Source: AWTP1-13 sp963820375 | GTDB taxonomy: Bacteria; Pseudomonadota; Alphaproteobacteria; Rhizobiales; Hyphomicrobiaceae | Direction of reading: 5' to 3' | Length of the DNA: 64,000 nt | NCBI GenBank assembly: GCA_963820375.1 | Contig: CAWFZX010000037.1 | Coordinates: 149,321-213,320 of the forward strand | Shown here: positions 51,190 to 60,449 of the stretch, in pieces | How the letters are laid out: each line of letters opens with the position of its first letter | How positions within the stretch are numbered: position 1 is the first letter of the stretch | Program-made: the position numbers and the translations under genes | Notes under the pieces: generated by a model | What the model saw: the letters and a program-made list of their open reading frames with translations, nothing else | Told to the model about the DNA's origin: nothing | Database searches by the model: none

Positions 51190-53469
51190 TCAGGGTTTTG
51201 GGCGTGCGGTCAGCGGCATCTCGGCGCGACGGTCGGGAGCGGCCGGCGCCGGACGTGTGCGATCGGTGGGCGCCGGCACGCTGGGTTGCGCTGCCGCCGG
51301 CGCAGCGCTGGCGGGCACCGCCTCCTGTCCATTGGCGCGGCGCATGGTCTCGGCCAGCCGCTTGAGCATTTCTCGGGTCTGATCGGGCATGATCGTTGTT
51401 TTCTTTTGCGCCGCCTGGGCGATTTGCGCCTGGGCCAGGGCGGGATCAATCCGCTTCAGTTCCGACAGTCGCTGCTGCTCGGCGACCTGGTTGGGATGCA
51501 ACGGCAAGCCGGGGATTTGCGGAATGTACTTGATGTTGTTGTGTGCGACCGACATGAAGCTGTGCCAGATCGTTGCCGGGAGACTGCCACCGGTCACCCC
51601 CTGGCCGTTCCACGACATTGGCCGGAAGTCGTCGTAGCCGACCCAGACACCCGTCACCAGTGCGCCGGTGAAGCCGAGGAACCAAGCGTCGCGGTAGCTC
51701 GAACTGGTGCCGGTCTTGCCGACGGCATAGGTGAAGTCCAAGGCGGCTCGTTTGGCTGTGCCTTCGTCGACCACCGCCTTCATCATAATGTTCATATTCT
51801 CGGCCACCTTGCGGCTGACGACCTGCGCGGCTTCGGGTTCGTCGCGTTCGCGCGAATAGACAAGATCGCCTTTGGAATTGAACAGCTCGAGAATGGCATA
51901 GGGCCGCGTCAGCTTGCCACCGTTGGCGAAGGTGCCATAGGCCGCCGTGTGCTGCAGCGGCGTGATGCCGGTGTCGCCGAGCGCCATCGAGCAGGTCCTT
52001 TTCACGCCGGCGACGCCCAGGCGCTGGGTCATTTCCAACAGCTTGTCGCGGCCAAGCCGCAGCGACAGGTCGACCGCCGGGACGTTGAGAGAGACCTTGA
52101 AGGCGTCGATGGCCATCATCGAGCGTCCCGACCCACCGCCACCGCTGTAGTTCCTGGGGCTCCAGTTGCCGCACGGGCCGGAGGCGTCGCGCACGATCGA
52201 GCGCGGATTGTAACCGTTCTCGAAAGCCATGGCATAGACGTAGAGCTTGAAGGACGAGCCGGGCTGCCGGTGCGCGTGCGTGGCCCGATTGAACTGGCTG
52301 TCGTCGTAGTCCAGCCCGCCGACGATGGCGCGCACGGCGCCGTCGGGCTCCATTGCCACCAATGCGCCGGTGAACGGCGTGCGGCGCTTGCTGCCAGTTT
52401 GGCCCAAGGTATTGACCAGGGCGTCATGGGCTGCCTGCTGCAGGCTCAGATCGACACTGACCCGAGCCGTGAGCACGTACTGACCGCTGCGTTCGGCAAT
52501 GCGCTGCACTTCCTCGAAGGCCCAATCGAGGAACCAGTCCGGGCTGTGGGCGATGCGCGTTTCGATGATGCGCGCCGGGTTCAGGCGTGCCGCATGCACT
52601 TGGCCTGCGCTCATGTAACCGGCATCGACGAGGTTGTTCAGGACGTCGTTGGTGCGTGCGCGTGAGAGCGGCAGGTTGACATGCGGGGCGAACTTCGAGG
52701 GCGCCTTGAAAAGGCCGGCGAGCAACGCCGCCTCGGCGAGGTTCACCTCGCGCACCGACTTGCCGAAGTAGAATTGCGAGGCCGCCTCGACACCGAAGGC
52801 CCCGCCGCCAAGATAGGCGCGGTCGAGGTAGAGCTTGAGAATTTCACGCTTGCTGAAACGCAACTCCAGAAGGAAGGCCAGAAAAGCCTCCTTGATCTTG
52901 CGTTGCAGGGAGCGCTCGGAAGAAAGGAACAAATTCTTGGCCAGCTGCTGCGTGATGGTCGAGCCGCCTTGCACCACCTCGTTGGCACGCGCGTTTTCGA
53001 CCAGGGCGCGGGCCGTGCCAATGAAGTCGACGCCGAAGTGCTCAAAAAAGCGCCGGTCCTCGGTGGCCAACGTGGCCTTGATCACGTGATCGGGAATCTC
53101 TTCGAGCGGCACGGCGTCGCTGTGCAGAATGCCGCGCTTGCCGATCTCGTTGCCGTAGCGGTCGATGAAACTGACGCTGAACTTGCCGGTCAGGATGCGC
53201 TCTTCGTCGAACTCCATCAGCGCCGGGATGGCGAGCACATAGAGGAGGGCGAAGCCGCCGACACAAAGCGTCAAGGCCTCCGAACAGCCTTCATTCAAGA
53301 GGCGCTTCCAACCGCTCAAGCGGAAACGTGCAAAGAAGCTGGTGATGCCGTTCCAGCGATCCTTCGCCCCCTCCCAGGTTTCCGCCAGTGACGAATCAAT
53401 CCAGGCGTCGACCCTGAGCCAGTCGATGGGGCCCTTGCGGCCGCCGTGCCTGAAAAACCAGTCGTGCAC
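51190..53469 (-). CDS. Class A penicillin-binding protein (PBP1A-type)
   Basis: A bifunctional peptidoglycan synthase of 759 residues. It has an N-terminal cytoplasmic part, one membrane segment (about 65-87), then a GT51 glycosyltransferase with TEDRRFFEHFGVDF near 136 and QGGSTITQQLAKN near 167. The transpeptidase Ser is in RQPGSSFKLY near 409, SLN at the SxN position near 461, and GKTGTSSSYRDAWF near 582 gives KTGT. A Pro/Ala-rich tail follows. The GTG at 53469 is preferred to the TTG at 53475 because a GAGG site sits eight bases upstream. It is likely transcribed with DUF1214 and DUF1254. Confidence 0.94.
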   Translation of the reverse strand: MHDWFFRHGGRKGPIDWLRVDAWIDSSLAETWEGAKDRWNGITSFFARFRLSGWKRLLNEGCSEALTLCVGGFALLYVLAIPALMEFDEERILTGKFSVSFIDRYGNEIGKRGILHSDAVPLEEIPDHVIKATLATEDRRFFEHFGVDFIGTARALVENARANEVVQGGSTITQQLAKNLFLSSERSLQRKIKEAFLAFLLELRFSKREILKLYLDRAYLGGGAFGVEAASQFYFGKSVREVNLAEAALLAGLFKAPSKFAPHVNLPLSRARTNDVLNNLVDAGYMSAGQVHAARLNPARIIETRIAHSPDWFLDWAFEEVQRIAERSGQYVLTARVSVDLSLQQAAHDALVNTLGQTGSKRRTPFTGALVAMEPDGAVRAIVGGLDYDDSQFNRATHAHRQPGSSFKLYVYAMAFENGYNPRSIVRDASGPCGNWSPRNYSGGGGSGRSMMAIDAFKVSLNVPAVDLSLRLGRDKLLEMTQRLGVAGVKRTCSMALGDTGITPLQHTAAYGTFANGGKLTRPYAILELFNSKGDLVYSRERDEPEAAQVVSRKVAENMNIMMKAVVDEGTAKRAALDFTYAVGKTGTSSSYRDAWFLGFTGALVTGVWVGYDDFRPMSWNGQGVTGGSLPATIWHSFMSVAHNNIKYIPQIPGLPLHPNQVAEQQRLSELKRIDPALAQAQIAQAAQKKTTIMPDQTREMLKRLAETMRRANGQEAVPASAAPAAAQPSVPAPTDRTRPAPAAPDRRAEMPLTARPKP

Positions 53470-53701
53470 GTTCAAGGCCTCGCGTCGTTTGTCAAACCCA
53501 GGCGGCTGACGGCGCTACCCCGTCAAGATCTCGTCTGCGCACCCAGCTCGCGGCCGTCAGCATGGCGGAATCAGGGCCGGCCACGCTTGAGCCTAGCACC
53601 GTCGGCGCCGGCAGCGCGAGTAGAACGCTCTTGATGCCTATTTTGGCCTTTTTTTGCGGCGGCGGGCAGGCGCATTGTCGGTGCGCGGCCTGCCGGCGCA
53701 G

Positions 53702-54718
53702 TTACCGGTTGGTAAGTTTGAGCTCGATACGCCGGTTGCGGCGGAGCACGTCTTCGCCGACGCCGTCCTCAAGCGGCTGGAACTCGCCGTAGCCGGCCGC
53801 CACCAGGCGCCGTGGCGAGACGCCGCGGCTGATCAGGTATTTGACGACCGAAGTCGCGCGTGCACTGGAAAGCTCCCAATTGGAAGGGAATTGCGAGCTG
53901 GCGATGGGGCGCACATCGGTGTGGCCGTCCACCTGCAAGGCCCAATCGATTTCGCTCGGGATACTGCGCTCCAATTCTATGATGGCCATGGCCAGCTGGT
54001 CGATGGCGGCTAGACCTTCCAAGGTCATGGTGGCCTGCCCGGAAGGGAACAGCACCTCGGACTGGAACACGAACCGATCGCCGACCACGCGGATGTCTTT
54101 GCGATCCTTCAGCAACTCGCGCAGCCGACCAAAGAAATCGGAGCGGTAGCGCTGCAGCTCCTGCACCTGCCTGGCGAGGGCGACATTGAGCCGGGCCCCA
54201 AGGTCGGAGATGCGGGCCTGATTTTCCTTGTCCTTGGCCTCAGCCGCGCCCAGCGCTTCCTGCAGCGCCCCCAGCTGGCGCCTGAGCGCGATCAGCTGCT
54301 GGTTCAGCACATCGACCCGGGCCAAGGCGTCGGCGGAGAAGCCTTTTTGCTCGCTGAGCTCCTTGCTGAGACCGGCAATGCGCGCATCCCTTTCGGCGCT
54401 GCCGGCGGCGAGGCCGCCGAGCCGCTCGTTATCGGCGCGCAGGGTGGCAAGCGAAGCCTGCAAGGCGCCAAGTTCGTCTTCGAGAGAGCGACCTCTGCCC
54501 TTCTCCAGGCTGAGCAGATTTGTGATTTCTGCGATCTGCCTGGTCAGCCGTTTCAGCGCGCTGTCCTTGCCGGAGACTTCTTGGCTGACGTAGAACTGCG
54601 CTACCATGAAAACCGAAAGCAGGAAGGTGACCACCAGCAGCAGCGTCGACAGCACGTCGACGTAGCCCGGCCAGAACTCACCATACGCGGTCGATCGACG
54701 TGCGCGTCCATACGGCAT
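53702..54718 (-). CDS. OmpA/MotB-like peptidoglycan-binding membrane protein
   Basis: A 338-residue protein with one N-terminal helix (YVDVLSTLLLVVTFLLSVFM), a coiled-coil stalk at about 50-195 and an OmpA-like domain at about 215-335. The OmpA part shows VLFPSGQATMTLEGLAAIDQ, VDGHTDVRPI and LSSARATSVVKYLISRGVSP, ending RRNRRIELKL. The layout matches a MotB-like wall anchor. It lies 6 bp after a MotA/ExbB-like gene. No flagellar genes are nearby, so this is probably a separate ion-driven or wall-linked complex, as in other alphaproteobacteria. Confidence 0.9.
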   Translation of the reverse strand: MPYGRARRSTAYGEFWPGYVDVLSTLLLVVTFLLSVFMVAQFYVSQEVSGKDSALKRLTRQIAEITNLLSLEKGRGRSLEDELGALQASLATLRADNERLGGLAAGSAERDARIAGLSKELSEQKGFSADALARVDVLNQQLIALRRQLGALQEALGAAEAKDKENQARISDLGARLNVALARQVQELQRYRSDFFGRLRELLKDRKDIRVVGDRFVFQSEVLFPSGQATMTLEGLAAIDQLAMAIIELERSIPSEIDWALQVDGHTDVRPIASSQFPSNWELSSARATSVVKYLISRGVSPRRLVAAGYGEFQPLEDGVGEDVLRRNRRIELKLTNR

Positions 54719-54724
54719 CGGGAT

Positions 54725-55765
54725 CTACTTCTTTCGCGAGACGTTGGCGGCGAGATCTTTGAGCACGGAGGCGACCTCCGATTGTTGCGCCGCCTGCTCG
54801 TCGACCCATTCCCGCACCACCTTCTGCTCTGCCCGCATTTGCCGCACCAGCTGATCGACGCCCTTGGCGAGTTCCTTGACCGCCTCCTCCGCGGGCGGCG
54901 TTCCCCCTTCCAGGCGCGGAATACTGGTCAGCCGTTCGCTGAGCTCGGAGATGGCACGATGCATATCGAGCACGGCGACCTGCAGCTGGTGGGCGCCGTA
55001 ATCGCTGGCCTGGGAGCCTCCAGGCGCCAGCTCGGTAATGCCCGACAGCCACTCTTCGAGCTGATTGTAGAAGCGCCCGTGCGCATGACCAGCCTGGAGT
55101 TCTAAGAACCCCAGCACCAGCGAGCCGCCGAGTCCCAGCAGCGAGGATGAAAATGCCGTGCCCATGCCGCGCAGCGGTGCGGCCAGTCCATTCTTCAATT
55201 CATCGAACACCGTTACGCTGTCGGCCGCGCGCGTATCGAGTGCGCCGATCGTCTTGCCCACCGATTGGATGGTATCCAAGAGCCCCCAGAAGGTCCCAAG
55301 CAATCCCAGGAACACCAACAGGCCAACGAGGTAGCGGCCGGTGTCGCGCGCCTCATCGAGGCGCGAGCCAATCGAATCCATGATGGAGCGCATGGAGGTG
55401 GCGGACAACGACAGGGCGCCGGTGCGGTCGCGCAGCATGGTCGCCATCGGCGCCAACAGGACGGGTCGATGCGAAATGGCAAGGCCCGGATCGGCAATGC
55501 GAAAGGCGTTGACCCAGCGGATTTCAGGATAGAGCCGCAGCACCTGCTGAAAGGCGTAAAGAATGCCGGCGACCAGCACGACGCAAATCAGCATATTCAG
55601 GCCGGGATTGTTGAGCATGGCCGCCCAGAGCTGCGCGTGCAGCACCGCCACCAGCAGGCCGACCAGGACCAGGAACACGAACATGCGCCACAAATACAGT
55701 CCCGGGGTGGACAGGGTGCGGTGGAGGGAGGGGGGTGCCCGCTCACCCAATCTCGCTCGTGCCAT
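54725..55765 (-). CDS. MotA/TolQ/ExbB-like inner-membrane protein
   Basis: A 346-residue protein with membrane segments near 27-47, 55-75, 148-170 and 205-230. The MotA/ExbB core reads RYLVGLLVFLGLLGTFWGLL near 145, then LDTIQSVGKTIGALD and GMGTAFSSSLLGLGGSLVLG near 203. The C-terminal 100 residues are a charged helix. The ATG at 55765 has a GGAGAAGGA site. Together with the OmpA-like gene it should form a proton- or sodium-channel-type pair. The gene lies 110 bp after the inositol monophosphatase-family gene. Confidence 0.9.
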   Translation of the reverse strand: MARARLGERAPPSLHRTLSTPGLYLWRMFVFLVLVGLLVAVLHAQLWAAMLNNPGLNMLICVVLVAGILYAFQQVLRLYPEIRWVNAFRIADPGLAISHRPVLLAPMATMLRDRTGALSLSATSMRSIMDSIGSRLDEARDTGRYLVGLLVFLGLLGTFWGLLDTIQSVGKTIGALDTRAADSVTVFDELKNGLAAPLRGMGTAFSSSLLGLGGSLVLGFLELQAGHAHGRFYNQLEEWLSGITELAPGGSQASDYGAHQLQVAVLDMHRAISELSERLTSIPRLEGGTPPAEEAVKELAKGVDQLVRQMRAEQKVVREWVDEQAAQQSEVASVLKDLAANVSRKK

Positions 55766-55875
55766 GCGTCCTTCTCCCAGCCTCGATCCAGGGCCGACAT
55801 TAACCAATGTCAATGGCATCACAAACCGGCAACTTCATGCCGATTGGGGTCTGTTCATGCTCTTTGTGCCTTCTT

Positions 55876-56700
55876 TTAGGCGGACACGGAATTCTTCTGG
55901 CCAGCGGCCGCGCCGGCGCCGCTAAGCGTTGCCAGCAGCGCCTTGTGGATGTTCTGGTTGCCGGCAACGATGCTGCCTTGGTCAAACATCATCTGCGTGC
56001 CGTTGAGGTCGCTGACATAGCCGCCCGCTTCGCGGACCAGGATCATGCCGCCGGCGATATCCCAAGGCTTGAGGTCGCGCTCGACAAAGCCGTCAAAACG
56101 GCCGGCGGCGACCCAGGCCAGATCGATGGCGGCCGCGCCGCTGCGGCGCAGTCCGCTGGTGGCGCCCATCAGGGCCTGGCATTCGCCCAGAAAACGCTCG
56201 TGCCCCGATCGGCCGCGATGCGGTATGCCGATTGAGATGAGGCTGTCGGCCAGGGTCTTTCGGTTCGCGACGCGCAGCCGCCGACTGTTGACGAAAGCTC
56301 CTTGCCCGCGCTCGGCCGTATAGAGCTCATCGAGGATGGGATTGTAGATGAGGCCGCAGACGATTTCGCCGTCGCGCTCCAGCGCGATGGAAATGCAAAA
56401 CAAAGGGATGCCGTGCAGAAAATTGGTCGTCCCATCAAGAGGATCGACGATCCAACGATGTGACTTGTCGGGGCCGGCCACAACGCCGCGCTCTTCCATG
56501 AGAAAGCCGTAGCCCGGCCGCGCCTTCGCCAGCTCGCGATACAAGACCTCCTCGGCGCGGTGATCGGCGGCGGTGACGAAATTGCCGGGGCCTTTCACGG
56601 AGACCTGCAACTGCTCGACCTCGCCGAAGTCGCGCGTCAAGCCGCGCCCGGCTTTGCGGGCGGCGCCAATCATGACATTCATCAGGGCTGAGGCCGGCAT
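55876..56700 (-). CDS. Inositol monophosphatase family protein (SuhB-like)
   Basis: A 274-residue lithium-sensitive-type phosphatase. Motifs are MEERGVVAGPD near residue 68 (metal-binding Glu), WIVDPLDGTTNFLHGIPLFC near 84 (DPxDGT) and KPWDIAGGMILVREAGG near 210 (WDxAxG). Substrates in this family include inositol-1-phosphate and fructose-1,6-bisphosphate, and SuhB also affects rRNA transcription. The ATG at 56700 is the likely start, with a Met at 56682 as an alternative. It heads the minus-strand envelope cluster. Confidence 0.93.
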   Translation of the reverse strand: MPASALMNVMIGAARKAGRGLTRDFGEVEQLQVSVKGPGNFVTAADHRAEEVLYRELAKARPGYGFLMEERGVVAGPDKSHRWIVDPLDGTTNFLHGIPLFCISIALERDGEIVCGLIYNPILDELYTAERGQGAFVNSRRLRVANRKTLADSLISIGIPHRGRSGHERFLGECQALMGATSGLRRSGAAAIDLAWVAAGRFDGFVERDLKPWDIAGGMILVREAGGYVSDLNGTQMMFDQGSIVAGNQNIHKALLATLSGAGAAAGQKNSVSA

Positions 56701-56953
56701 CAGCGGGGCACATCCACATCGTGAGTTGAGGGACCGGCCCGATCTAGCCCAGGTGGCAGGGCCTGACAAGGCGCCCGCTGCCGATGCAGGCGGCGCGCCG
56801 CGCCTATTCCCCAGCGGCTCGGGCCGAGTTGTGGGAAATATCCCACTTTACCCTTGCATGGATATGTGGTTGTGATCCCACCGGGGCAGGCTCTACCCTG
56901 CAGGCGTTCCGTTCGCCAACACGCGCTTGCGTGCAACGGGAGCCCGTTTGCGG

Positions 56954-58354
56954 ATGGCCTACGCCGCCGTTGGACTATTGGACAGCATCTCGGAATTTTG
57001 CCGCCGCGCCGGCATGGCCAAATCGACGTTCGGCCGCCGCTGCGTCAACGACGGCAAGTTCGTCGCCCGCTTGCGCGACGGCGCCCGCATCACGCCAGAG
57101 ACGCTCGAGCGCGTCAGCGCCTTCCTGACCACCCAGGGCGTGGCAGCACCGGCGACCCCGCCCGAGCTGAAGCCGCTCCTGCGCGTGCAAGCGGCCGGGA
57201 TCGCCACCAGCAAGACGTCGGTCGAGGAGGGGCCTTCGCGCAATTTTCGCTTCTTTGACAATCGGCAGAAATACCTGTTGTTCGTCAACACCTGTAGCGA
57301 GAAGGAAGTGATTGCGCGCCGCGTCAGCATGGAGCTTGCCCACCTGCATCCCGAGCCACCGGCGATTCGCCTGTTCGATGCCGGCATGGGCGACGGCACG
57401 CTTTTGACACGTGTCCTGCGCGAGATGCATCGCCGTTTCCCGACGCTGCCCTTCTACGTCGTCGGCAAAGAGATCAGTCTGGAGGACACGCGCCTCTCGC
57501 TCGACAAGATGGCCGACCGTTTTCACGAGCACCCTGCCACGGTGCTGGTCGTCACCAACATGTACTACACCGAGGCGCCGTGGCTGGCACCAAATGCGGT
57601 TTCGGCCGCCACGTCGCTGGCTTGGCACGAGGTGGCGCTCACCGGCGGCACGGCCGCAGAATTCAGCGAGCAGATCACCGCGCTTGAACCGTTATTGACG
57701 CGGGTTTGGCAGGCGCGGCACAGCCCCAAGACCGGCAACCCCGTGTATGAGCGGCCGGCGGCGATCGTCATCTACCGCGAGGACTTCCGTTTTTTGCTTG
57801 ATGATGTCGTCCCGCGCCAGGGCCGCGCGCGTGCCGACTATGATCTCGTGATTGCTTCGCAACCCTACCGCGCCCGGGTGCCCGTCGCGTTCAAGGCCGC
57901 GCGTGTCGTCACGCCGCTGGCACGTGCGCTGCGACCAGGCGGGCGGTTGCTCGGCGTCCATTCCTGTGGCCGCGATCCCGGCCTCGACATCATCCGCAAG
58001 ATCTGGCCCGACGAGGACCCCTTCCAGACCAGCCGCTACGATATCCTGCGCGCCACCCGCGCCGAGCTCGGCCGCGAGGCGCGCCACTACAACTTCAATG
58101 CCTATGCCGACCAGCGCGCGATGTTTCGCTACGATATGCACACGCTGCCCAGCGAGATTGCCGCCAGCATCGGCACCTCGACATTGTTTGCGGCCTGGAA
58201 TGCCGCCGTCTACGTGGCGCAGATCGATGATGAGCGTCTCGCCGAGGTGCTCGGCGCACGCCGCTATCTTGATGCCACACGCGAGGTGCTGCAGGCGCAC
58301 GGGCGCCTGTGGTTTTTGGACGAATCCTATGTGATCTCGCGCAAGAGAGGCTGA
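56954..58354 (+). CDS. HTH-domain SAM-dependent methyltransferase
   Basis: A 466-residue two-part protein. Residues 1-65 (LDSISEFCRRAGMAKSTFGR, then DGARITPETLERVSAFL) form a small helix-turn-helix-like domain seen in alphaproteobacterial DNA-binding proteins. Residues about 115-460 are a class I methyltransferase with the SAM motif LFDAGMGDGTLL near 143. A C-terminal region follows (ARALRPGGRLLGVHSCGRDP near 325, DQRAMFRYDMHTLPSEIAAS). It lies 5 bp before a divergent methylenetetrahydrofolate reductase gene, so methyl transfer and C1 supply may be linked. The acceptor is unknown. A GGGAG lies about 11 bases upstream. Confidence 0.78.
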   Translation: MAYAAVGLLDSISEFCRRAGMAKSTFGRRCVNDGKFVARLRDGARITPETLERVSAFLTTQGVAAPATPPELKPLLRVQAAGIATSKTSVEEGPSRNFRFFDNRQKYLLFVNTCSEKEVIARRVSMELAHLHPEPPAIRLFDAGMGDGTLLTRVLREMHRRFPTLPFYVVGKEISLEDTRLSLDKMADRFHEHPATVLVVTNMYYTEAPWLAPNAVSAATSLAWHEVALTGGTAAEFSEQITALEPLLTRVWQARHSPKTGNPVYERPAAIVIYREDFRFLLDDVVPRQGRARADYDLVIASQPYRARVPVAFKAARVVTPLARALRPGGRLLGVHSCGRDPGLDIIRKIWPDEDPFQTSRYDILRATRAELGREARHYNFNAYADQRAMFRYDMHTLPSEIAASIGTSTLFAAWNAAVYVAQIDDERLAEVLGARRYLDATREVLQAHGRLWFLDESYVISRKRG

Positions 58355-58359
58355 ACACA

Positions 58360-59265
58360 ATGCCCGCGTCTGTCCTTGATTCTCCGGCTGGATCCGACGG
58401 CGGCGGCTCGATCGCCACCGTCGCTGCCGAGCTGGTCGCCTGTGGCTCCATCGAAATGGGAGCGGAAACTCCCGAGGATGCCCTGCGCATCGCCGAGCTG
58501 CTGCCGGCGGGGACGCCCGTATACGTTAATCATTTGCCGCGGCATGAACTGCCGCACATGCTGGCAGCCTTGGTTGCCCTGCGGGAAGCCGGCCTGGAAC
58601 CGGTACCGCATATCGCGGCACGCCGGGTCGCCTCGCGGACGCAGGTGCGAGCCTTCTTGGATCAGGCCGTGCGGGTGGCGGGGGTCGCCAAGGCGTTGTT
58701 GATCGCCGGTGATGTGGCCGCACCGCTGGGACCCTACGGCGACGGCGTTGCTCTCATCAGGGATGGTGTGCTTGCCGACACCGGGTTGCAGCAGGTGGGA
58801 TTACCAGGCTATCCCGAAGGCCACCCGCAGGTCTCCACGCCGGCGCTCAATGCGGTTCTCAGCCAAAAGCTTCAACTCCTCGAGCAGCAACGTTTAGCCG
58901 GCTACGTCGTCACGCAATTCTCTTTCGCGCCTCACCGCATCGTCGAGTTCTGTGCAGATCTCATGCGCCGTGCTCCCGGCGTTCCGGTCTATGTCGGCCT
59001 GGCGGGACCGACCACGCCGCGCCGACTGCTCAAATTCGCGCAGCGCTGCGGCGTGTCCGCCTCGTTGCGGGCACTGCAAGCCGAAGGCATGCGTGCCGTG
59101 CGGCTTTTTACCCACGTCGATCCGAGCGCCCAGCTCACGGCAATTGCGCGCCATGCCAGCAGTGGCAGCGCCAGCAACGTGGTCGGTGTTCATCTCTACA
59201 GCTTTGGCGGCGTGGCGCCCACCGCCGCCTGGATGAACGCGCAAATCACGGGTGGCCGCCGCTGA
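58360..59265 (+). CDS. Divergent methylenetetrahydrofolate reductase-like protein
   Basis: A 301-residue TIM-barrel flavoenzyme of the MetF family. Recognisable parts are GSIEMGAETPEDALRIAELL near residue 30 (the Glu of the canonical SFEFFPP segment), HIAARRVASRTQVRAFLDQA near 86, LLIAGDVAAPLGPY near 113, and YVVTQFSFAPHRIVEFCADL near 186. The usual PP of FEFFPPK is absent. The start at 58360 is 5 bp after the methyltransferase stop with AGAGG upstream. It may supply methyl-THF for that enzyme rather than for methionine synthesis. A role other than MTHFR is possible. Confidence 0.82.
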   Translation: MPASVLDSPAGSDGGGSIATVAAELVACGSIEMGAETPEDALRIAELLPAGTPVYVNHLPRHELPHMLAALVALREAGLEPVPHIAARRVASRTQVRAFLDQAVRVAGVAKALLIAGDVAAPLGPYGDGVALIRDGVLADTGLQQVGLPGYPEGHPQVSTPALNAVLSQKLQLLEQQRLAGYVVTQFSFAPHRIVEFCADLMRRAPGVPVYVGLAGPTTPRRLLKFAQRCGVSASLRALQAEGMRAVRLFTHVDPSAQLTAIARHASSGSASNVVGVHLYSFGGVAPTAAWMNAQITGGRR

Positions 59266-59380
59266 GCGCCAGCCGCAGGCGCGAAGGCGGCATGCGGCTG
59301 AGCCCGGCGGTTTTTGCGGCTGATCTCGGCGATGCTATGCTGCGCAAGGCGGCGTGAGAGCTCAGGGATGAGAAAGAGGG

Positions 59381-59412
59381 CCAATCGGACAACGGACCAA
59401 TCGGACAACGGG
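59381..59412 (+). repeat. Perfect-length 16-bp tandem repeat before the protease start
   Basis: Two adjacent copies of CCAATCGGACAACGGA, with the final base G in the second. They end 11 bases before the ATG at 59424. The position suggests an operator or a recent duplication in the leader. Confidence 0.85.
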
Positions 59413-59423
59413 GTCCATCGGCT

Positions 59424-60299
59424 ATGTCCGGGTGGGGTGCTTGGTTGAGAAAGTTGCCGGCGTTCGTGCTGATCTTGTGCCGCCGTCTGATGCTCGCGAC
59501 GGTCTTCGCCGCGGCCAGCCTACCGGCGCTGGGCGAGGAGCCGCTCGCCATTCCTGATCCGCGCTGGGGTGCCTTTTTTTACGGCAAGGACCAGCGTGTG
59601 CCCGTGGAGCCTTCGGCCTGGCCGTGGTATGCGATCGGCCGCGTCAATATCGCCGACAGCGTCAGCCGCCGGCACTGCACCGGCACCCTGGTTGGGGCAC
59701 AGCTCGTGCTGACCGCGGGCCACTGTCTGTTCGATCATCGGCTGGGGCGCTGGGTGAAGCCCGAGCACGTGCACTTTGTTGCCGGCCAGGCGCGCGACAG
59801 CTCGAGTGGCCATGCCAAAGCCGTGGCCTTCATCATTCCACCCGAACTCGACATGGCGGAGGGCAGCGATCCTGCCAAAAAAAGTCTGCGCGGCGATCTG
59901 TTTGCGCACGACTGGGCGCTGATCCGCCTTGAGATGGCGCTGGCCATCAAGCCCGTCCCCATCAAGGCGATCGTTGCTGGTGCCGTGGCGCAAGAGGTTG
60001 GCAGCGCCGAGATCGCGCGGGCGGGCTACAGCGCAGATCGGCGCTATTTGCTCTCGGTGCACCGTGGCTGCGCCGCGGCCCTCGGTCCAGCGGGCACGAT
60101 GTTGAACCGCTGCGATGCACGGCCCGGCGATTCGGGGTCGCCGCTGCTGCTTTTGCGCGGCGAAGATGCCTTTGTCATTGGCCTTAGCACCGGGGCAGCG
60201 CACGTGAAGCGGGCCGATGCGGCTTATCTGGCGCTGGCAGGCCTAGGTCCGTCGGCCACATCTTTCATCACTGCGGTGCAGCAGGCGCTGGCACCCTGA
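59424..60299 (+). CDS. Secreted trypsin-like serine protease
   Basis: A 291-residue exported S1 protease. A signal peptide (about residues 9-37, ending PALGEE) is followed by the triad. His is in LVLTAGHCLFDH near 96, Asp in AHDWALIRLE near 173 and Ser in ARPGDSGSPLLLL near 236. Cys residues near the His and Ser suggest disulfides. The substrate is unknown. The start at 59424 gives a full signal peptide, and the 16-bp tandem repeat lies just upstream. It appears to be monocistronic and converges with the small membrane-protein gene. Confidence 0.9.
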   Translation: MSGWGAWLRKLPAFVLILCRRLMLATVFAAASLPALGEEPLAIPDPRWGAFFYGKDQRVPVEPSAWPWYAIGRVNIADSVSRRHCTGTLVGAQLVLTAGHCLFDHRLGRWVKPEHVHFVAGQARDSSSGHAKAVAFIIPPELDMAEGSDPAKKSLRGDLFAHDWALIRLEMALAIKPVPIKAIVAGAVAQEVGSAEIARAGYSADRRYLLSVHRGCAAALGPAGTMLNRCDARPGDSGSPLLLLRGEDAFVIGLSTGAAHVKRADAAYLALAGLGPSATSFITAVQQALAP

Positions 60300-60449
60300 A
60301 GCATCGCTGCGGAGAAGGAGGCGGCGGTGGCAGGGGCCGCTCCGGTCGAGCCCCAAGCCCACGAGGTTTCAAGCTGCCGCGCGGGCGGCGCCGACCAGCG
60401 GCCGGTCCCGGCTGGCGAATAGCCACCGCGGGCGGCTCTGGCCTTAAGC

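Noticed and set aside
50908..52665. 585-codon open frame on the plus strand
   Set aside because: It is antisense to the class A PBP and DUF1214 genes, has no ribosome site or domain pattern, and reflects codon bias of the real minus-strand gene.
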